Source: Alitta virens | Taxonomy: Eukaryota; Annelida; Polychaeta; Phyllodocida; Nereididae | Assembly: GCA_932294295.1 (NCBI GenBank) | Contig: OW028584.1 | Location: 23,681,138-23,745,137, forward strand | Length of the DNA: 64,000 bases | Direction of reading: 5' to 3' | Shown here: positions 25,652 to 38,266 of the stretch, piece after piece | Numbering within the stretch: position 1 is the first letter of the stretch | Layout: every line of letters begins with the position of its first letter | Position numbers and translations under genes: made by a program | The notes under the pieces: generated by a model | Databases searched by the model: none | Told to the model about the DNA's origin: nothing | Seen by the model: only the letters and a program-made list of their open reading frames with translations

Positions 25652-28106
25652 TAAAACTACCATATTTCATGAGTAGTTGACATTGTCATAATTCAGGTGA
25701 CCATGACTACATCCATTAGTGTTGACCGCATAATATTTTCTTGTCTTACAAGGCAAAGGTGACGAACGTTGGCTCCAAGCTAGATAGGTAACATACAGGT
25801 CATAAATTGTGACTGACTCTTTGTTAATGAGCATAGATCATACTTCAGGTGTTGCTACCAATTAACATAATTGGTGCTAGGCCAATAAGTCATTGTGATT
25901 TATAGCGAATCCCATAAATCATTATTTGCCAACTCTGCTCACATTAATATGATCACTTCATTATCCTAAATGCATTGTACACAAGGAATCATTTACCGAT
26001 TAGTCTCAATGAACAAAATAAGGAATAAAGTTCATTAAGCAACTGATAATTCACGAAGAGTATGTTCTAAAATAAAAATGAGAATGTATACTAATTTAAA
26101 ATATAATATAACAATAAATACATTAAAGTTTTCACATATATCTAAATTCATAAAATCAGTAAATTGTAATATTTTAGCTTTAACATAATAGGACAAATAT
26201 ATACAATGTAATTCAACAAATTTACTTTGCAATATTAGTCAAATTTTCAGATCTAAGCTACTGACCAGAGACCTTTGAGAATATAAACATACTCTATGCT
26301 GGAAACGAAGCTTTTGGTTGCTATGGCAACAGATTGCCATGCACACCTGGCAATTCTTAATACGAACCACCTGTCCAAAAGGAATAATCACAGATGCCCA
26401 ACTTCCTCGGGTATCAGTACCAGGCAATTGATAGCCATTGCTTATAACCTCTGTTTAGAAGTGTTAACATTACTCATTTTTCATTTGATTTACCTTTACA
26501 AAAGATTGCGAGGAAGTACAAATTGGAATGTCAAGGGGGCAATTGATCAAATTTTGAAAATATTTCAAACCTACAGATTGCATTGTCATATGCCATGGAT
26601 AATTATTTCTTGTTTAAACAAAGACAAATTACCATTTTTGAATTTTACAGGAAGTTCAAAATTTTCTTTTTTTTTATAAACAAAGAGATATTCACGTTTT
26701 TAGAAAATCACAGGAAGTTGACAATTGTCTTTATTTGATAGAGTACAAATTAATCATTTAGCAGTTAATAAAATGCTTATAAATGCTTATTTGTCATTCT
26801 AAACAGAATTTCCAAATTTCAAAACGTTCTCCAGTACCTCAGCAAACACAGACAACGTTCCTTGGCTGACACAAAAGTTTTGTTTTTATAAATTTCTTTT
26901 AGTAATAACTTAGAAGTTAAGAAAAATAGTTATTAAACAGGTGTAAAATGTGTGTACTGAGGCACATAGACTTTGTAGCACAACGCACGCACAGTATAGG
27001 TTGACCTTTAATTACACACCATTAGTTAAATCCACACAGCTCCATAAAAGTGCCAAAATAACGCGTGGAAATCGCAAAATTGCGTGGATGCAGTTTTTTT
27101 GTCATTTTTGTTTTACAAAGGTGTTGCTATGCAGCCATATCCTGTGGCGAAGTCAAACTATCATTAAAGTATCTTGAATCACCAATTAGATGCAGATGCT
27201 GTCTGTTTACGTGTTGATGCATTACAGAAAAACAACCATACGTTTGAAACTTGATGCTCCAAATAAACATGTGAGGAAATATATACATTATATTTTGCTA
27301 AGTTTTACATCAAGTATTTTTATAAGTCTTTTAGTTTAAATACCTTCATGGATTACATTCATTTATCACACAGAAAATAGTCAGTAGTTCACTGGTATTG
27401 ATAATACATTAAATTATCTCCTTTGTGAGGTATAATCGATATTTTAAAGCTGTTTTCAATGAGATCATTATGTACAGGAGTTGCTTTATTGTGTTGATAA
27501 TGTTAGAATACTTCTTTGTAAGTGGATTGGGATAGTTTGTTGACCTATTGACCCAGTCCACAGCTCGACCAGGGCAGCTGCTGATTGGCACAGACACCCA
27601 ACAGGACAAGACAAGATGCCAGCAGCATCAGCCGCAGCAGCAGCAGCAGGAAGAGCCAAGCTGCTCGGGAGCATCCCTTTGAAGTGCTGATATTTGTTGT
27701 TGTTGCTGATGCAGGCAAGTGATGGAGGGGATGATCTATGAGGCAAGTGGCACGGACAGATTGTAAGAGGGTAGGCAAAGGGTTGTGGCCCGTGACCCTT
27801 GCTTTATTAACCCCCTTGCTGCCGTAGAAGCAAGCAGGGGAAACAGGCATCTAACCCTCAACCCTACCCTGCCCCTTTTGCCCTTCTCTGCCCCTTTCCA
27901 ACCCCAGGCACAGGGCAAAAGCATCTGGCCAATGATGCAATGAAAGCAACAACACAACTTATTGGACCTCAGCTCGTGGGGTATGCTCTCAGATGTTCAT
28001 AATTCAAAGTGGACATCCAGCAGACTCAGTGGTACACCCACTGCAAATTGCTGCCAATAAAAAAGGGGCATAGGGTTCAAACCCCTCTGCCCCAATCCAA
28101 TCATTG

Positions 28107-28152
28107 CTCTTTCCATGGAGACAAGAGTAGACTCTTGTATCCATGCTCTTTC
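28107..28152. mobile_element. Palindromic mini-insertion, CATGGAG family, copy 2
   Basis: A 32-bp palindrome (28114-28145) with the same CATGGAGACAAGAGT arm as at 8064 and one mismatch in the other arm, bounded by CTCTTTC at 28107-28113 and 28146-28152. Confidence 0.6.
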
Positions 28153-29688
28153 AATGTTGTTCATCACCAGATAAATCTGCTGGGTCAGCAAATTTTACAA
28201 AAGGAATAGTTTAATCTTACTCATAAGCTTTATTTAACGGTATGAGCCTCAAAAACATTACATTGAATAATTACTTTGGTCAATAACATTGGTTTGAAAT
28301 TAAACTGGCATTACCAAATTGTGATTTCCTTGGATGGGAACAAGAATAACTTAGAAGACATAGTATAAAGTATATTGTGTAGTTGCTCAACTATTTGTGA
28401 CAGAGGTTTCTTGAACAATGTTGGTGATGCTCGTATACTATGTTGGCGTTCGCTGAGGGTTTGATGCCGCGCAGCCTATGTTTTCTTTAGTTATTCCACT
28501 GACTATACTTCCTTTAGCCGATGCTATATTTACATCTGAGCATCATTGCATTGTCCAGCAGCAGTAGCAGCAGCAGCAACTGGCCAGTGTCCACTGTGGG
28601 AGTGACCACAAGGCTGCCCTCTCTTGGCTGGGGGTTAATGTGGCCAATCCATCATGCATTGTTAAATTGTATTAGGCATCGGTCATTATTCCCCACCAAT
28701 TATTTGCCTATTGATACTGGTCAGTTGGCAGGCTGCCAGTGTGGCAAAAGAGGTGGGATGCACTCCCGAGTGACCAGTGGTCACTCCTAGTTGAGCACCG
28801 AGTGACCATCGCCCTTTGACCACATGCCTTTTTAGACCACTCTTGTTTGACTCTAACAAGGCTGCCGACACTTTGATGCATGGCTGTCTAGACCATGCAC
28901 TCTCAGAGTCAAAACAACTAGGCCGCATTGCCCATTAGAACTGACTGAGTATTTTGTTACGATCCAAATTGAAAGAAAGAAATAAAAATCTATTAAAAAA
29001 AATTAAAGAAATCGATAGAAACGAAACTTTAAATGAATGAATGAAATACGATTGAACACCTTATTTTTCTGTACCAGTTTCAACCAGATTAACTATTTTC
29101 ATTGATTGATTGATAAAATAAATTTATTTAGGGTAACAGAGAATGGTACCACAAAACGGAATGAACTTGCTTCCATGGTGAAGCTTAGGTGGTCAGGTTA
29201 GGTACCCCAGTTAGTAGGTCATTAGAGTTCCTCTCTCCAGAGACCAGTGCTGGGGTTCGACAGGGGCGTCCTGCTCTGACAAGAACTGGATATTTTGATA
29301 AATGACCTTTCCTGTTCTTCCCGGAATCCGAGTCCATCCTATTTTGCCATTGTTTCGATACAGTTAGAAAGGTCAACTTTGGCTGCTCAATTGTGGTTTG
29401 AAGTTGTCATGCTGTCACTGGTGTCAAATTTTTAACAATTGCAAACAGGCAGTTCACACCAGGCAGAGTAAAGTTTTGGTGCAGTTTTATGAAGAGATAC
29501 TGCAATTGTTTGGAGTTTAAATTATGAAATAATATTCACTGCTGACATTCAATATATCAATTTTTATGCAGTACGACCCGAATATGCTTACAAAAAAGTT
29601 AAACATTTTCCCAAAATATTCCAAACCAATGTAATAATAATTATGTCAGTGTCAATGTCTGAATGCTACTGGGTCTGAGCATAGTGAC

Positions 29689-29740
29689 CAGCTGCCAGAG
29701 GCAGACGTAATGATGAGATGATAAGGCTTGGAGTCCACAC
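29689..29740 (+). repeat. Dispersed repeat, GACGTAATGATGAGATGA family
   Basis: Best preserved with the 61.2 kb copy: CAGCTGCCAGAGGCAGACG, TAATGATGAGATGATAAGGC, then GGAGTCCACAC. Similar words (GTCTGAG, CTACTGGG) occur upstream in both, so the full element is longer than the core. Confidence 0.55.
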
Positions 29741-32464
29741 CGTGTTGCGTTGCACACTTGCCCCAGCATATACACAGAGTACAAGGCAAATGAAATCATA
29801 AATCATATGTTAACAAGCTAGTGTAAAGGGGAATTCAAAGATGCAAAATTAACAAAAAAAACACAACAACAGTTTGTTGAAGATTATATTTTGATGCCAA
29901 CAAAGAAATGACAACAAAACACTGTTTACTCATTTTAGCAAATTCTAAATGTGTAATGCCTGTGGCTTACTTCTACCCAATACTATGAAATAGCCTCCCA
30001 AAAAATAAAAAATACACAAAAAGTGGGCGCCAAAAGCACAAACTGCTTGCGAAATAAAACCCCTCTGGTCGCAAAGGGCAAGCAGTAAATATGAAATTTT
30101 TGGCAGAATTAGGAGCAAGGGGGGTAGAGGATACTGCAGCTGGGGAGGGGGGTGGGCAGGGGAGTTGTAGGCAGTTGTCATGATGCCATATGCCATACCA
30201 TGCTAGCCACCCAGGGGCATATTCACTAACCCTCCCCCCCCCCCCCCCCCCCAATGTTTTAACACACTGTCCAGAGCGAAATGCGTATTTGAAGCATGGT
30301 TACAGTACATGCTCATCTACTCTGTAAAGGTTTGAATTGAGACAACTGATATATTCTATAGAATATTGCATGCAATAATGACCCCATAATAAATGCACAT
30401 ATTTAATATTTCACCCTATATAATTTATAGCAAGCACTACATATCTCTGATACGTTCATGATTCAAGGATTTTGTACTGATCATGGAAGTAATGCCCTAA
30501 TATGGATTTAATATAACAACAGTGGATGGCAAGAAGTCCAACATTAATAGTTTTGTTGGATGAGGAAAGTTATATTGGCCCAGGCGAATCGCCATTGCTT
30601 GTATTCTCCCCTCATTTTGCAGCAAACACTGCATCCGTCCAACATATACCTATGTTGGGTGACAATGGGGCATTCTGATTGGCCCAAGGCAAACGGGTGG
30701 AGAATGTAAGTCTTTGTTTCTGCACCCCTTCGCAGAACAGACACTAAACTCCGCCCCTGGATCTTCCCCAGAATACCCCAGACACCTCATAGGAAGGGGT
30801 GAGTTGAATTACCCTGCCCTCGCCACCCCAGCACTTTTTACACCCTTCCCCTGTATGGCTCCTGCTATTTATTGCCCCACGAACCCCATAAATTTGCCTT
30901 TTTTCGTCAGAAAAAGTGAGATTTGGGCGTCACGTGACTTGCAGCTAAGACATAACATGTCGTAATAATGGCGCGCATGCGCTCTGATAAATCAATAGGT
31001 GGATTTTATTGTCAGGGTTTTTTAATCCTAGGCCCCCCCCCCCCCCCCAAATAAAACCGCCTCTAGAAAACAAAGGAAAAGTTCCTATCATACAAAGCAT
31101 CGTAAATCTGTAAAAAGCAATACTTTGGAATCCAACCGTTAAGATCACCTGATATTATGAACACCTCTGTTATAAGACTGTTTTGCATGGGTCCAAAACT
31201 GTTAAAACTTTCCAAAATTAGGACCCTTCAGTCGTTTTCCAGGTTGCCACAATTTTGAGATTCCCTGTGTACACTAAAATCTCTTTGGCTAGGCTTTGAC
31301 TAAACCTGTTTAGTCCAAGGTCCAGGCTACTAGTCAATAGTCATATTAATAAACATTTCGAAGAAATAGACATTTTGACTAACTGTAAACTTTTTGGCTG
31401 TCTAGTATGATTGAACTATTTTAGTCAACAAGCTGGTCGCCTACGTCTAACAATGTCAGTCAACCTCAGTCATATCATATCATTAGTCATGTAGATGACA
31501 GTGACTATGGCCAAATGACTTGGCTCCATTGTAAGATAAGCTGACTATTTGTCAATCAAAATTGAGATGGGTTTCAGTCATTCTGGGCACTGCCAAATGA
31601 GAAACAACAATATACTTACATTTCTGATACTATTTCTGTAATTTTACTGGTATTTATGAACACACAACAAAGACATTGTTTACTTTGTGTAAATGAGCTA
31701 TATTTAATGCATTTGATTCCTGAGTTAACAAGGAGTAATATATACTCCCCAAAAGATGTCGCTCCAACATACACCAACTGCAATGAGTACAACTGAGCTG
31801 CAAAAGTGTATGACAATCATACCAGTGACATCTAAACTAGGGCACTTCTTCATATATGCCAGAATAAATGGTTTGTCCAGTCTTGTCAAGAGAATAGTTT
31901 CAAATATCCTGGTCCACTGTGTAATACACAATTCAATAAATGCTTTGAATTCATAAAGTTTGTATGAGATGCAATATGGCTGAATTTGGCATTTAGTAAG
32001 TCATTCTCATAAATGGCTGAAATGAGCAAAGAAAATAGTAAAATAATACATGTGATTTCTACAGAGTTGATTTATACACTTTCTTTGTATTTTTCAATTG
32101 CTTTAACTGCTTTTCAAGGAGTGGTAACTGTATAACAGTTAATCTAATGGTTTCACCATAGTCTTGACAAGACTGGACATTTAGCCACAAAAAAAGCCTT
32201 TAAATATATAACCAACAACACTCAACCTTCACGTAATTTTTCACTTATCTGGATTTCAGTCAATTTAACAGCTATCATCTGATGTCGTTTTACAGAAATA
32301 CAATACAATCAAAATGGAAAAAGGAGAAACATGAAGTAAACTGTGCTTTAAAAAAGAGTAAATACAATATTAAGGGCTTGGTTTTTGGTGTCCGAAACTG
32401 AAAGAATTTATCCTATACCAAAAAGGTATGTGATTTTATTAAGTATCAGAATTATATAATATAT

Positions 32465-32868
32465 TGATTGATGGAGAACAACTGCACAACCATATGGTTC
32501 TAGTTTTCATTTTGGGAGGCCACATGATCAAATGAATCAGAATACTTTGATAACTTTTAGCTCGGTGCTGAGGGGTGCTGTCTGCGCGGTCATAAAAACT
32601 GCTGAGGTGAAAAAAAAAATAAGAGTTTTTTGGGAGTGAGTCAGGGGAAATCTGGAGTTAATTTGGAAAATAGAACTCCTGGGGGATATGTTTTAGCTAT
32701 AGCCAGAGAGGAACTTAAAAAATGAAAGGAGACCACCTCAGATTTACACATGTCTGACTTGCTAGTTTAATTTGGTGATAGAGTGAGGCAAAGTATAGCA
32801 CCCAGGTTTACACCTCATGAGTTGTGAAAATGACTTTTTATCTCTCAATTCCACGTTTCCATCAATCA
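32465..32868. promoter_or_regulatory. Two TGATTGATGG Hox-Exd/PBX type sites
   Basis: TGATTGATGG at 32465-32474 and its complement at 32859-32868, roughly 2 kb beyond the Hox4 coding end; a third copy is at 7767-7776. The TGATTGAT core is the classical composite site for Hox with Exd/PBX, so this is a candidate auto- or cross-regulatory element. No binding evidence. Confidence 0.3.
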
Positions 32869-32910
32869 AGGACCTTAAACCCGGCATCAATATATCTCAC
32901 AGTGAATATA

Positions 32911-32943
32911 CTTATGATCATGGAGTACCTCCATGCTTATGAT
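32911..32943. mobile_element. Palindromic mini-insertion, CATGGAG family, copy 6 (shortest)
   Basis: A 17-bp palindrome CATGGAG-tac-CTCCATG (32919-32935) bounded by an exact 8-bp repeat CTTATGAT (32911-32918 and 32936-32943). This is the minimal form of the family. Confidence 0.55.
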
Positions 32944-34105
32944 CTATATAATGTTCTACACTTATTATTATTATGTACTATTGATGTATGTTTCATATTT
33001 ATGATTCTATAACCGTTACACAAGTATTCAATGACACAGACCATAATTTTCATAACTAGACACCAAAAGCACTTCAAGGTCAACTATGCTATAAAACTGA
33101 CCGAAATATAATGACAATTATTTGCATAAATATGTATATAATAACCAAGCCCTTAATTAGCCTTAATTACCCAAAATTATCCACAATGAAAACTACGTCG
33201 ATAAAAAAACATCAAAATTTATCTCGGGGAAACTTTTAAGTATTACTTCATAAACTGTTGCAAGTAGACTCTGTTGTGTTGAAGATGCACACACTTTTTT
33301 TTATCATTTTCAAACTTCATATCATACAAAATATCTTCTCATTCACACTAGATTGCTTTTCAGGTTTTTATAAGTTACTCACATATCCATTTGCACTTCC
33401 CCATTTACACTTTACATATCTTTACATCATATCATGTACACAACCTATCTCAGACCCTGTTTTCTTCACATATCCACTACATTATCATACAATCAATGTA
33501 CACGATATATTAAATAAAGGTTTTCAATCATGTTTGATCTGGTTTTTTTTTAAAACAAATTGTGAAATTCTCTTTTTCAGTCGACTAAAGGTCAACCCTC
33601 TTACATCATACAATTGAGTTGATAACGAGTATTTTAAAACACAAATGTCAAAAATATGTATAGAAGGCAGCCAAAAATGAACTAAACCCCTTTTGGATTG
33701 AGTCTTGAGACCCCAAAAGATTATTTAAAACGTCCACAAATATCAAAATAAAACAAAGTATTCAGATCATTGTTGTCCATCCTCAGGCATACACTGAACA
33801 TGTGAAACTTTCGTTCGTCTCCAATGTGGGTGAATTGCATGTAGACACACATTCTATGATCATGTATCAATGATCCTAGGCACAGAATGTATGCATTGTC
33901 TATTCTCATAAATAACTCTTCGCAAAATGTACACAAGCAATAATATCAGTGCAAGTGGCTGCACAGCACAGTTTGTTTTATACAAAAGTTTTCATTTTGG
34001 TAAAAGTTCGTTCGTTTGTGTAAACTTTCAGTAAAGTTTAAGGAGTGTAACATCGACGTATACATAGATATATACTTCATTGTGAGATCGTTCAAATAAA
34101 AGGGG

Positions 34106-34111
34106 TTTATT
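34106..34111 (-). terminator. Candidate Hox4 polyadenylation signal AATAAA
   Basis: First canonical AATAAA met on the minus strand downstream of the Hox4 stop codon, about 530 nt away, with no earlier AATAAA or ATTAAA seen by eye. A second AATAAA-like site further on could also be used. Confidence 0.5.
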
Positions 34112-34582
34112 GTCAGTAAATGAGTCGTGTGTGTTGCACCTTTGCAACAATATTGTTATTGGGAAAGGGGTAAAGGTAAATAGTAATACCCCCTTTTTCT
34201 TCTTTTCTCTCTCTCGCCCCCCCCCCCCTCTCTCTCTCTCAAGGCAAGAACAGGTCACTAGACTAGCTAGATATTCCATGGAACTGTGCAAACAATGAAA
34301 AAAAGGAACAATTCCCACAAATAATAATTCTGTTATCTGTTGTTTCAAGAGTCTATCATTTGCAAGTAGTTCGTGTATGTATATATCTGGGTCTACCATA
34401 AACATTAGCTCTCCTCGATGCAACGTCTATTGAGTCACTTGTATGGCAACCAACATAATATCATATTGTCCTTATCGTTCATGGTTTACTGTTAATTACG
34501 CCAAGATTACGTCATTCTTAAGCATCCCACAAAAAGGCTGTCTTTGTTTCGTTGCTGCTGCTGCTGCTGCTGTTGCTGATTG

Positions 34583-34635
34583 AGACGTCATATAACACCA
34601 GTGACGTCACGCCATGACGTCATATTGTGACGTCA
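34583..34635. promoter_or_regulatory. Array of four ACGTCA palindromes (CRE-like) beside the Hox4 stop codon
   Basis: AGACGTCA at 34583-34590, then TGACGTCA at 34602-34609, 34615-34622 and 34628-34635. The last three start exactly 13 bp apart. TGACGTCA is the full palindromic CREB/ATF site. The array starts three bases past the Hox4 stop codon, inside the inferred 3' UTR. It could be a DNA element, or short hairpin-forming RNA elements. Confidence 0.6.
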
Positions 34636-34638
34636 CTA

Positions 34639-36321
<1,683 letters not shown>

Positions 36322-36784
36322 CTTGAGAGCCAACATGTATTCTCTTCATCCATGGGTAAATAACGGGATTTGACGGAGCTGAATTTGACTGGGAACATTG
36401 CGTTTGGGAGCCCGGTGTGGAGGCTGGGGGTGTCGGGGAAGGGACACTGCCAGGACTGTCCGAGTGTGGAGGGGGCGGGGGGCTGGAGTAGTTGTTCTGG
36501 TGAGCTGGGGTGGGATTGTCCATGGGCATATGGGCCGGCGGAGGGGGCCCGGTGCCCGAGACAGCCATGCCCGGGGTTCCATAGGGAGAAATGTTGTGCA
36601 CCGGGGGCCCCTGGTATCCCCCACCGTCCTGGTAACGTCGGACATCGTAGGCTCCGTATCCTGCGGGACTTCGGTAGTATTCCTCCGGATGTCCGCTTGG
36701 AATATAGTTGTTTTGCGAGTACTCCTCATTTGGCGGAAACTTGGGTTCCGCGTAGGGGTTGGAATTCATCATAAACGAGCTCAT
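36322..36784 (-). CDS. Hox4: Hox4 (Deformed-class) homeobox gene, coding exon 1
   Basis: First coding exon of an anterior-class Hox transcription factor, a nuclear DNA-binding protein that sets axial identity. It encodes residues 1-154 plus the first base of codon 155. The N-terminus begins MSSFMMNSNPYAEPKFPP and continues with EEYSQNNYIP (residues 20-29), the conserved Hox4 N-terminal block. A long Pro/Gly/Tyr/Ser-rich stretch follows (residues 36-138, with PPPP at 80-83 and PPPPP at 102-106). The PBX/Exd-binding hexapeptide core YPWM is at residues 143-146, followed by KRIHV. The exon ends CAAG before GTATGT on the minus strand, a strong donor in phase 1. The ATG at 36784 is chosen because translation from it gives the conserved MSSF start. 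Exon 1 of a Hox4 gene normally ends just after the hexapeptide, as here. Family assignment is firm; a Dfd/Hox4 name depends on phylum. Confidence 0.95.
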
Positions 36785-36792
36785 CCTCTCAT
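36781..36792 (-). promoter_or_regulatory. Three-codon upstream ORF overlapping the Hox4 start
   Basis: On the minus strand the bases before the Hox4 start read ATGAGAGGATGAGC. An upstream ATG at 36792 opens a frame of ATG AGA GGA TGA whose stop overlaps the Hox4 ATG at 36784. If it lies in the mRNA leader it could lower initiation or act by termination-reinitiation. The transcription start is unknown, so inclusion in the leader is an inference. Confidence 0.45.
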
Positions 36793-36922
36793 TAATCTCT
36801 TCCCAAATTGTTGGTGATAATTTTTCTCTCTGGCTTGACGTTCCTTCGGTTGATAGACCCTCCCTGTATGTACCTATTTACATATCACATGGTCAGTGTC
36901 AGCCAATCAGACAGGACCACTA

Positions 36923-36935
36923 TAACCTCTGACCC
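36923..36935 (-). promoter_or_regulatory. DR1-type nuclear-receptor motif near Hox4
   Basis: Plus-strand TAACCT-c-TGACCC, that is GGGTCA-g-AGGTTA on the Hox4 strand, a direct repeat of two half-sites with one-base spacing, about 140-155 bp upstream of the Hox4 start codon. Half-sites are one mismatch from consensus. The same half-site pair recurs at 38028-38040. Confidence 0.35.
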
Positions 36936-37359
36936 CGAAGCCTGCAGACTGACAGTTGTCTGTTGTGTGCGAGTCTCAGTAGAAATATGTTGGTATTCTC
37001 TGCTGACTGGAACTTGTTATCCTTTTAAAACAGTCAACAGCTTTAGAATGAAGTCCAGGGAATGGCTACTGACCGTAGCTTTCAAATTTCATGCGTTAAA
37101 ACGTGGTTAAAATCCTCTAATAAACATCATGAACACTGCCTAGAGCATGGTGGCGCTTCGCTGTGTTTACCAGATCAGCTGTTAAAAAGCGTCTGCAGAA
37201 CCTGTGCCTTCCTAGAACTGCTTGATACAGATTTTGCTGGGAGTTCTACAGAGCTCACAAGCCTGGAACCCTTTCGGTCCTATGTACATGAATCATCTAG
37301 TAGCTGGCGTGTCGGCTGGCCCGCTATCATTCCCTGTGACAATTAGATATTACAATTGA

Positions 37360-37560
37360 TAGAATACGCGGCGGATCCCAACTCAGTTCGAGGGGCGGGG
37401 ATCGCAGCTCAGTGACCACTGCGCAGCCATTCTGCGCACTCTGTTTGGGCTTCGGCGCGGGTCTTTCAAGCTTTCCCGTCTCTGATAGGCTGGGGTAGAG
37501 AAGAGGGGTGGCTATTTCTGCTCGCCTAAGCCCCTCTGCTACCCCCCTCACGTCAGTTCA
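37360..37560 (-). promoter_or_regulatory. CpG-rich block upstream of Hox4, candidate promoter
   Basis: A block rich in CpG and GC compared with its surroundings, about 0.6-0.8 kb upstream of the Hox4 ATG, with GGGGCGGGG (GC-box type) at about 37393-37401 and several GCGC and CGCGG groups. No TATA box was picked out. A CCAAT-type motif in inverted form lies nearer the gene at about 36902-36907. Promoter function is inferred from composition and position only. Confidence 0.4.
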
Positions 37561-38027
37561 GCTTGCCTGGTCACTGGTTTCACTGCAGCTGTCAGTCAGC
37601 TACATGGACGTAGAACAGATTCTATGTCCATGATTTCACACAGATTCTATCCAACCACACAACTGTATTGTGAACTTCAGTTTTCTTTAATACAATCTTT
37701 ATTTTATTGACTCATCAAATACAAAGAGTTTACATACACCATACAACTGTATTGTGAACCTGTTTTATTTAATGCAAAACCACATAGAAATCTCTATGCT
37801 ATTGAACTGATAATAGTATACTAGTATACATGTATTTCACTACTCGAAACTAGCATGAATTCATAAAAATAAAAATAAAACATTTTGTTCATTTATATAG
37901 ATGATATATGTCCTGTACTATGTACTTCCATATGTATAAGGTCTCAATTTTAATGTTATTGAAAATATGTACCTTTTTACATTACCAGTACTCATTACCT
38001 CATATCCAGGGGGGTAATTCAATCCCG

Positions 38028-38040
38028 TAACCTTTGACCC
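38028..38040 (-). promoter_or_regulatory. Second DR1-type motif upstream of Hox4
   Basis: Plus-strand TAACCT-t-TGACCC, the same two half-site variants and spacing as at 36923-36935, about 1.25 kb upstream of the Hox4 ATG. Function is inferred from the motif only. Confidence 0.3.
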
Positions 38041-38220
38041 GTTTGCACTGACCCCTGTCCATGCTACTGAGCCTGCTCTGACAACTTAGGGGTATCTCTA
38101 TAGATAAGGGCTGCCTAATCTCATGCCGTAGATAAGAAGGTGCTATTTTTCCTTTGTAGTCTGATAAAGACAAGTTTCAGACACTTGGTGTCAAAGAAAG
38201 TCACCTAGGAAAACTCCTTG

Positions 38221-38266
38221 ATTCAGTCATGGAGTCACTATATGTATAGTGACTCCATGATTCAGT
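38221..38266. mobile_element. Palindromic mini-insertion, CATGGAG family, copy 3
   Basis: A 32-bp perfect palindrome (38228-38259; arm CATGGAGTCACTATA, then TG at the centre) bounded by ATTCAGT at 38221-38227 and 38260-38266. It shares CATGGAG/CTCCATG ends with the 8.1 and 28.1 kb copies but has a different interior. It lies 1.4 kb upstream of Hox4. Confidence 0.6.

Larger units (their letters stand above)
25652..34105. other. Gene-free DNA 3' of Hox4
   Basis: Contains a perfect X-box GTTGCTATGGCAAC at about 26319-26332, CAG tracts, C17-type runs at about 30236 and 31033, and a small hairpin around GGGGCATAGGGTTCAAACCC (28057-28085) that resembles a tRNA T-arm but lacks a full tRNA. Open frames up to 127 codons show no domain. 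Confidence 0.5.
34106..34638 (-). other. Hox4 3' UTR, candidate
   Basis: DNA between the Hox4 stop codon and the first AATAAA on the minus strand (34111-34106). It holds four ACGTCA palindromes next to the stop (34583-34635), a short CAG/CTG tract (about 34552-34579) and a CT-plus-C homopolymer tract (34207-34240). The UTR extent is inferred from the poly(A) signal alone; no transcript evidence is available. Confidence 0.55.

Noticed and set aside
28020..28090. tRNA-like region (AGTGGTACA and GGTTCAAACCC)
   Set aside because: Acceptor and anticodon stems do not form; at most a decayed tRNA-derived element.
31298..31315. Palindrome GACTAAAC-CT-GTTTAGTC
   Set aside because: No target duplication at its edges; simple inverted repeat.
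36370..36817. Long plus-strand frames over Hox4 exon 1
   Set aside because: Shadows of the GC-rich exon on the opposite strand.
38125..38147. CCGTAGATAAGAA resembling miR-100
   Set aside because: The 5' seed is not complete and the flanks give no hairpin.
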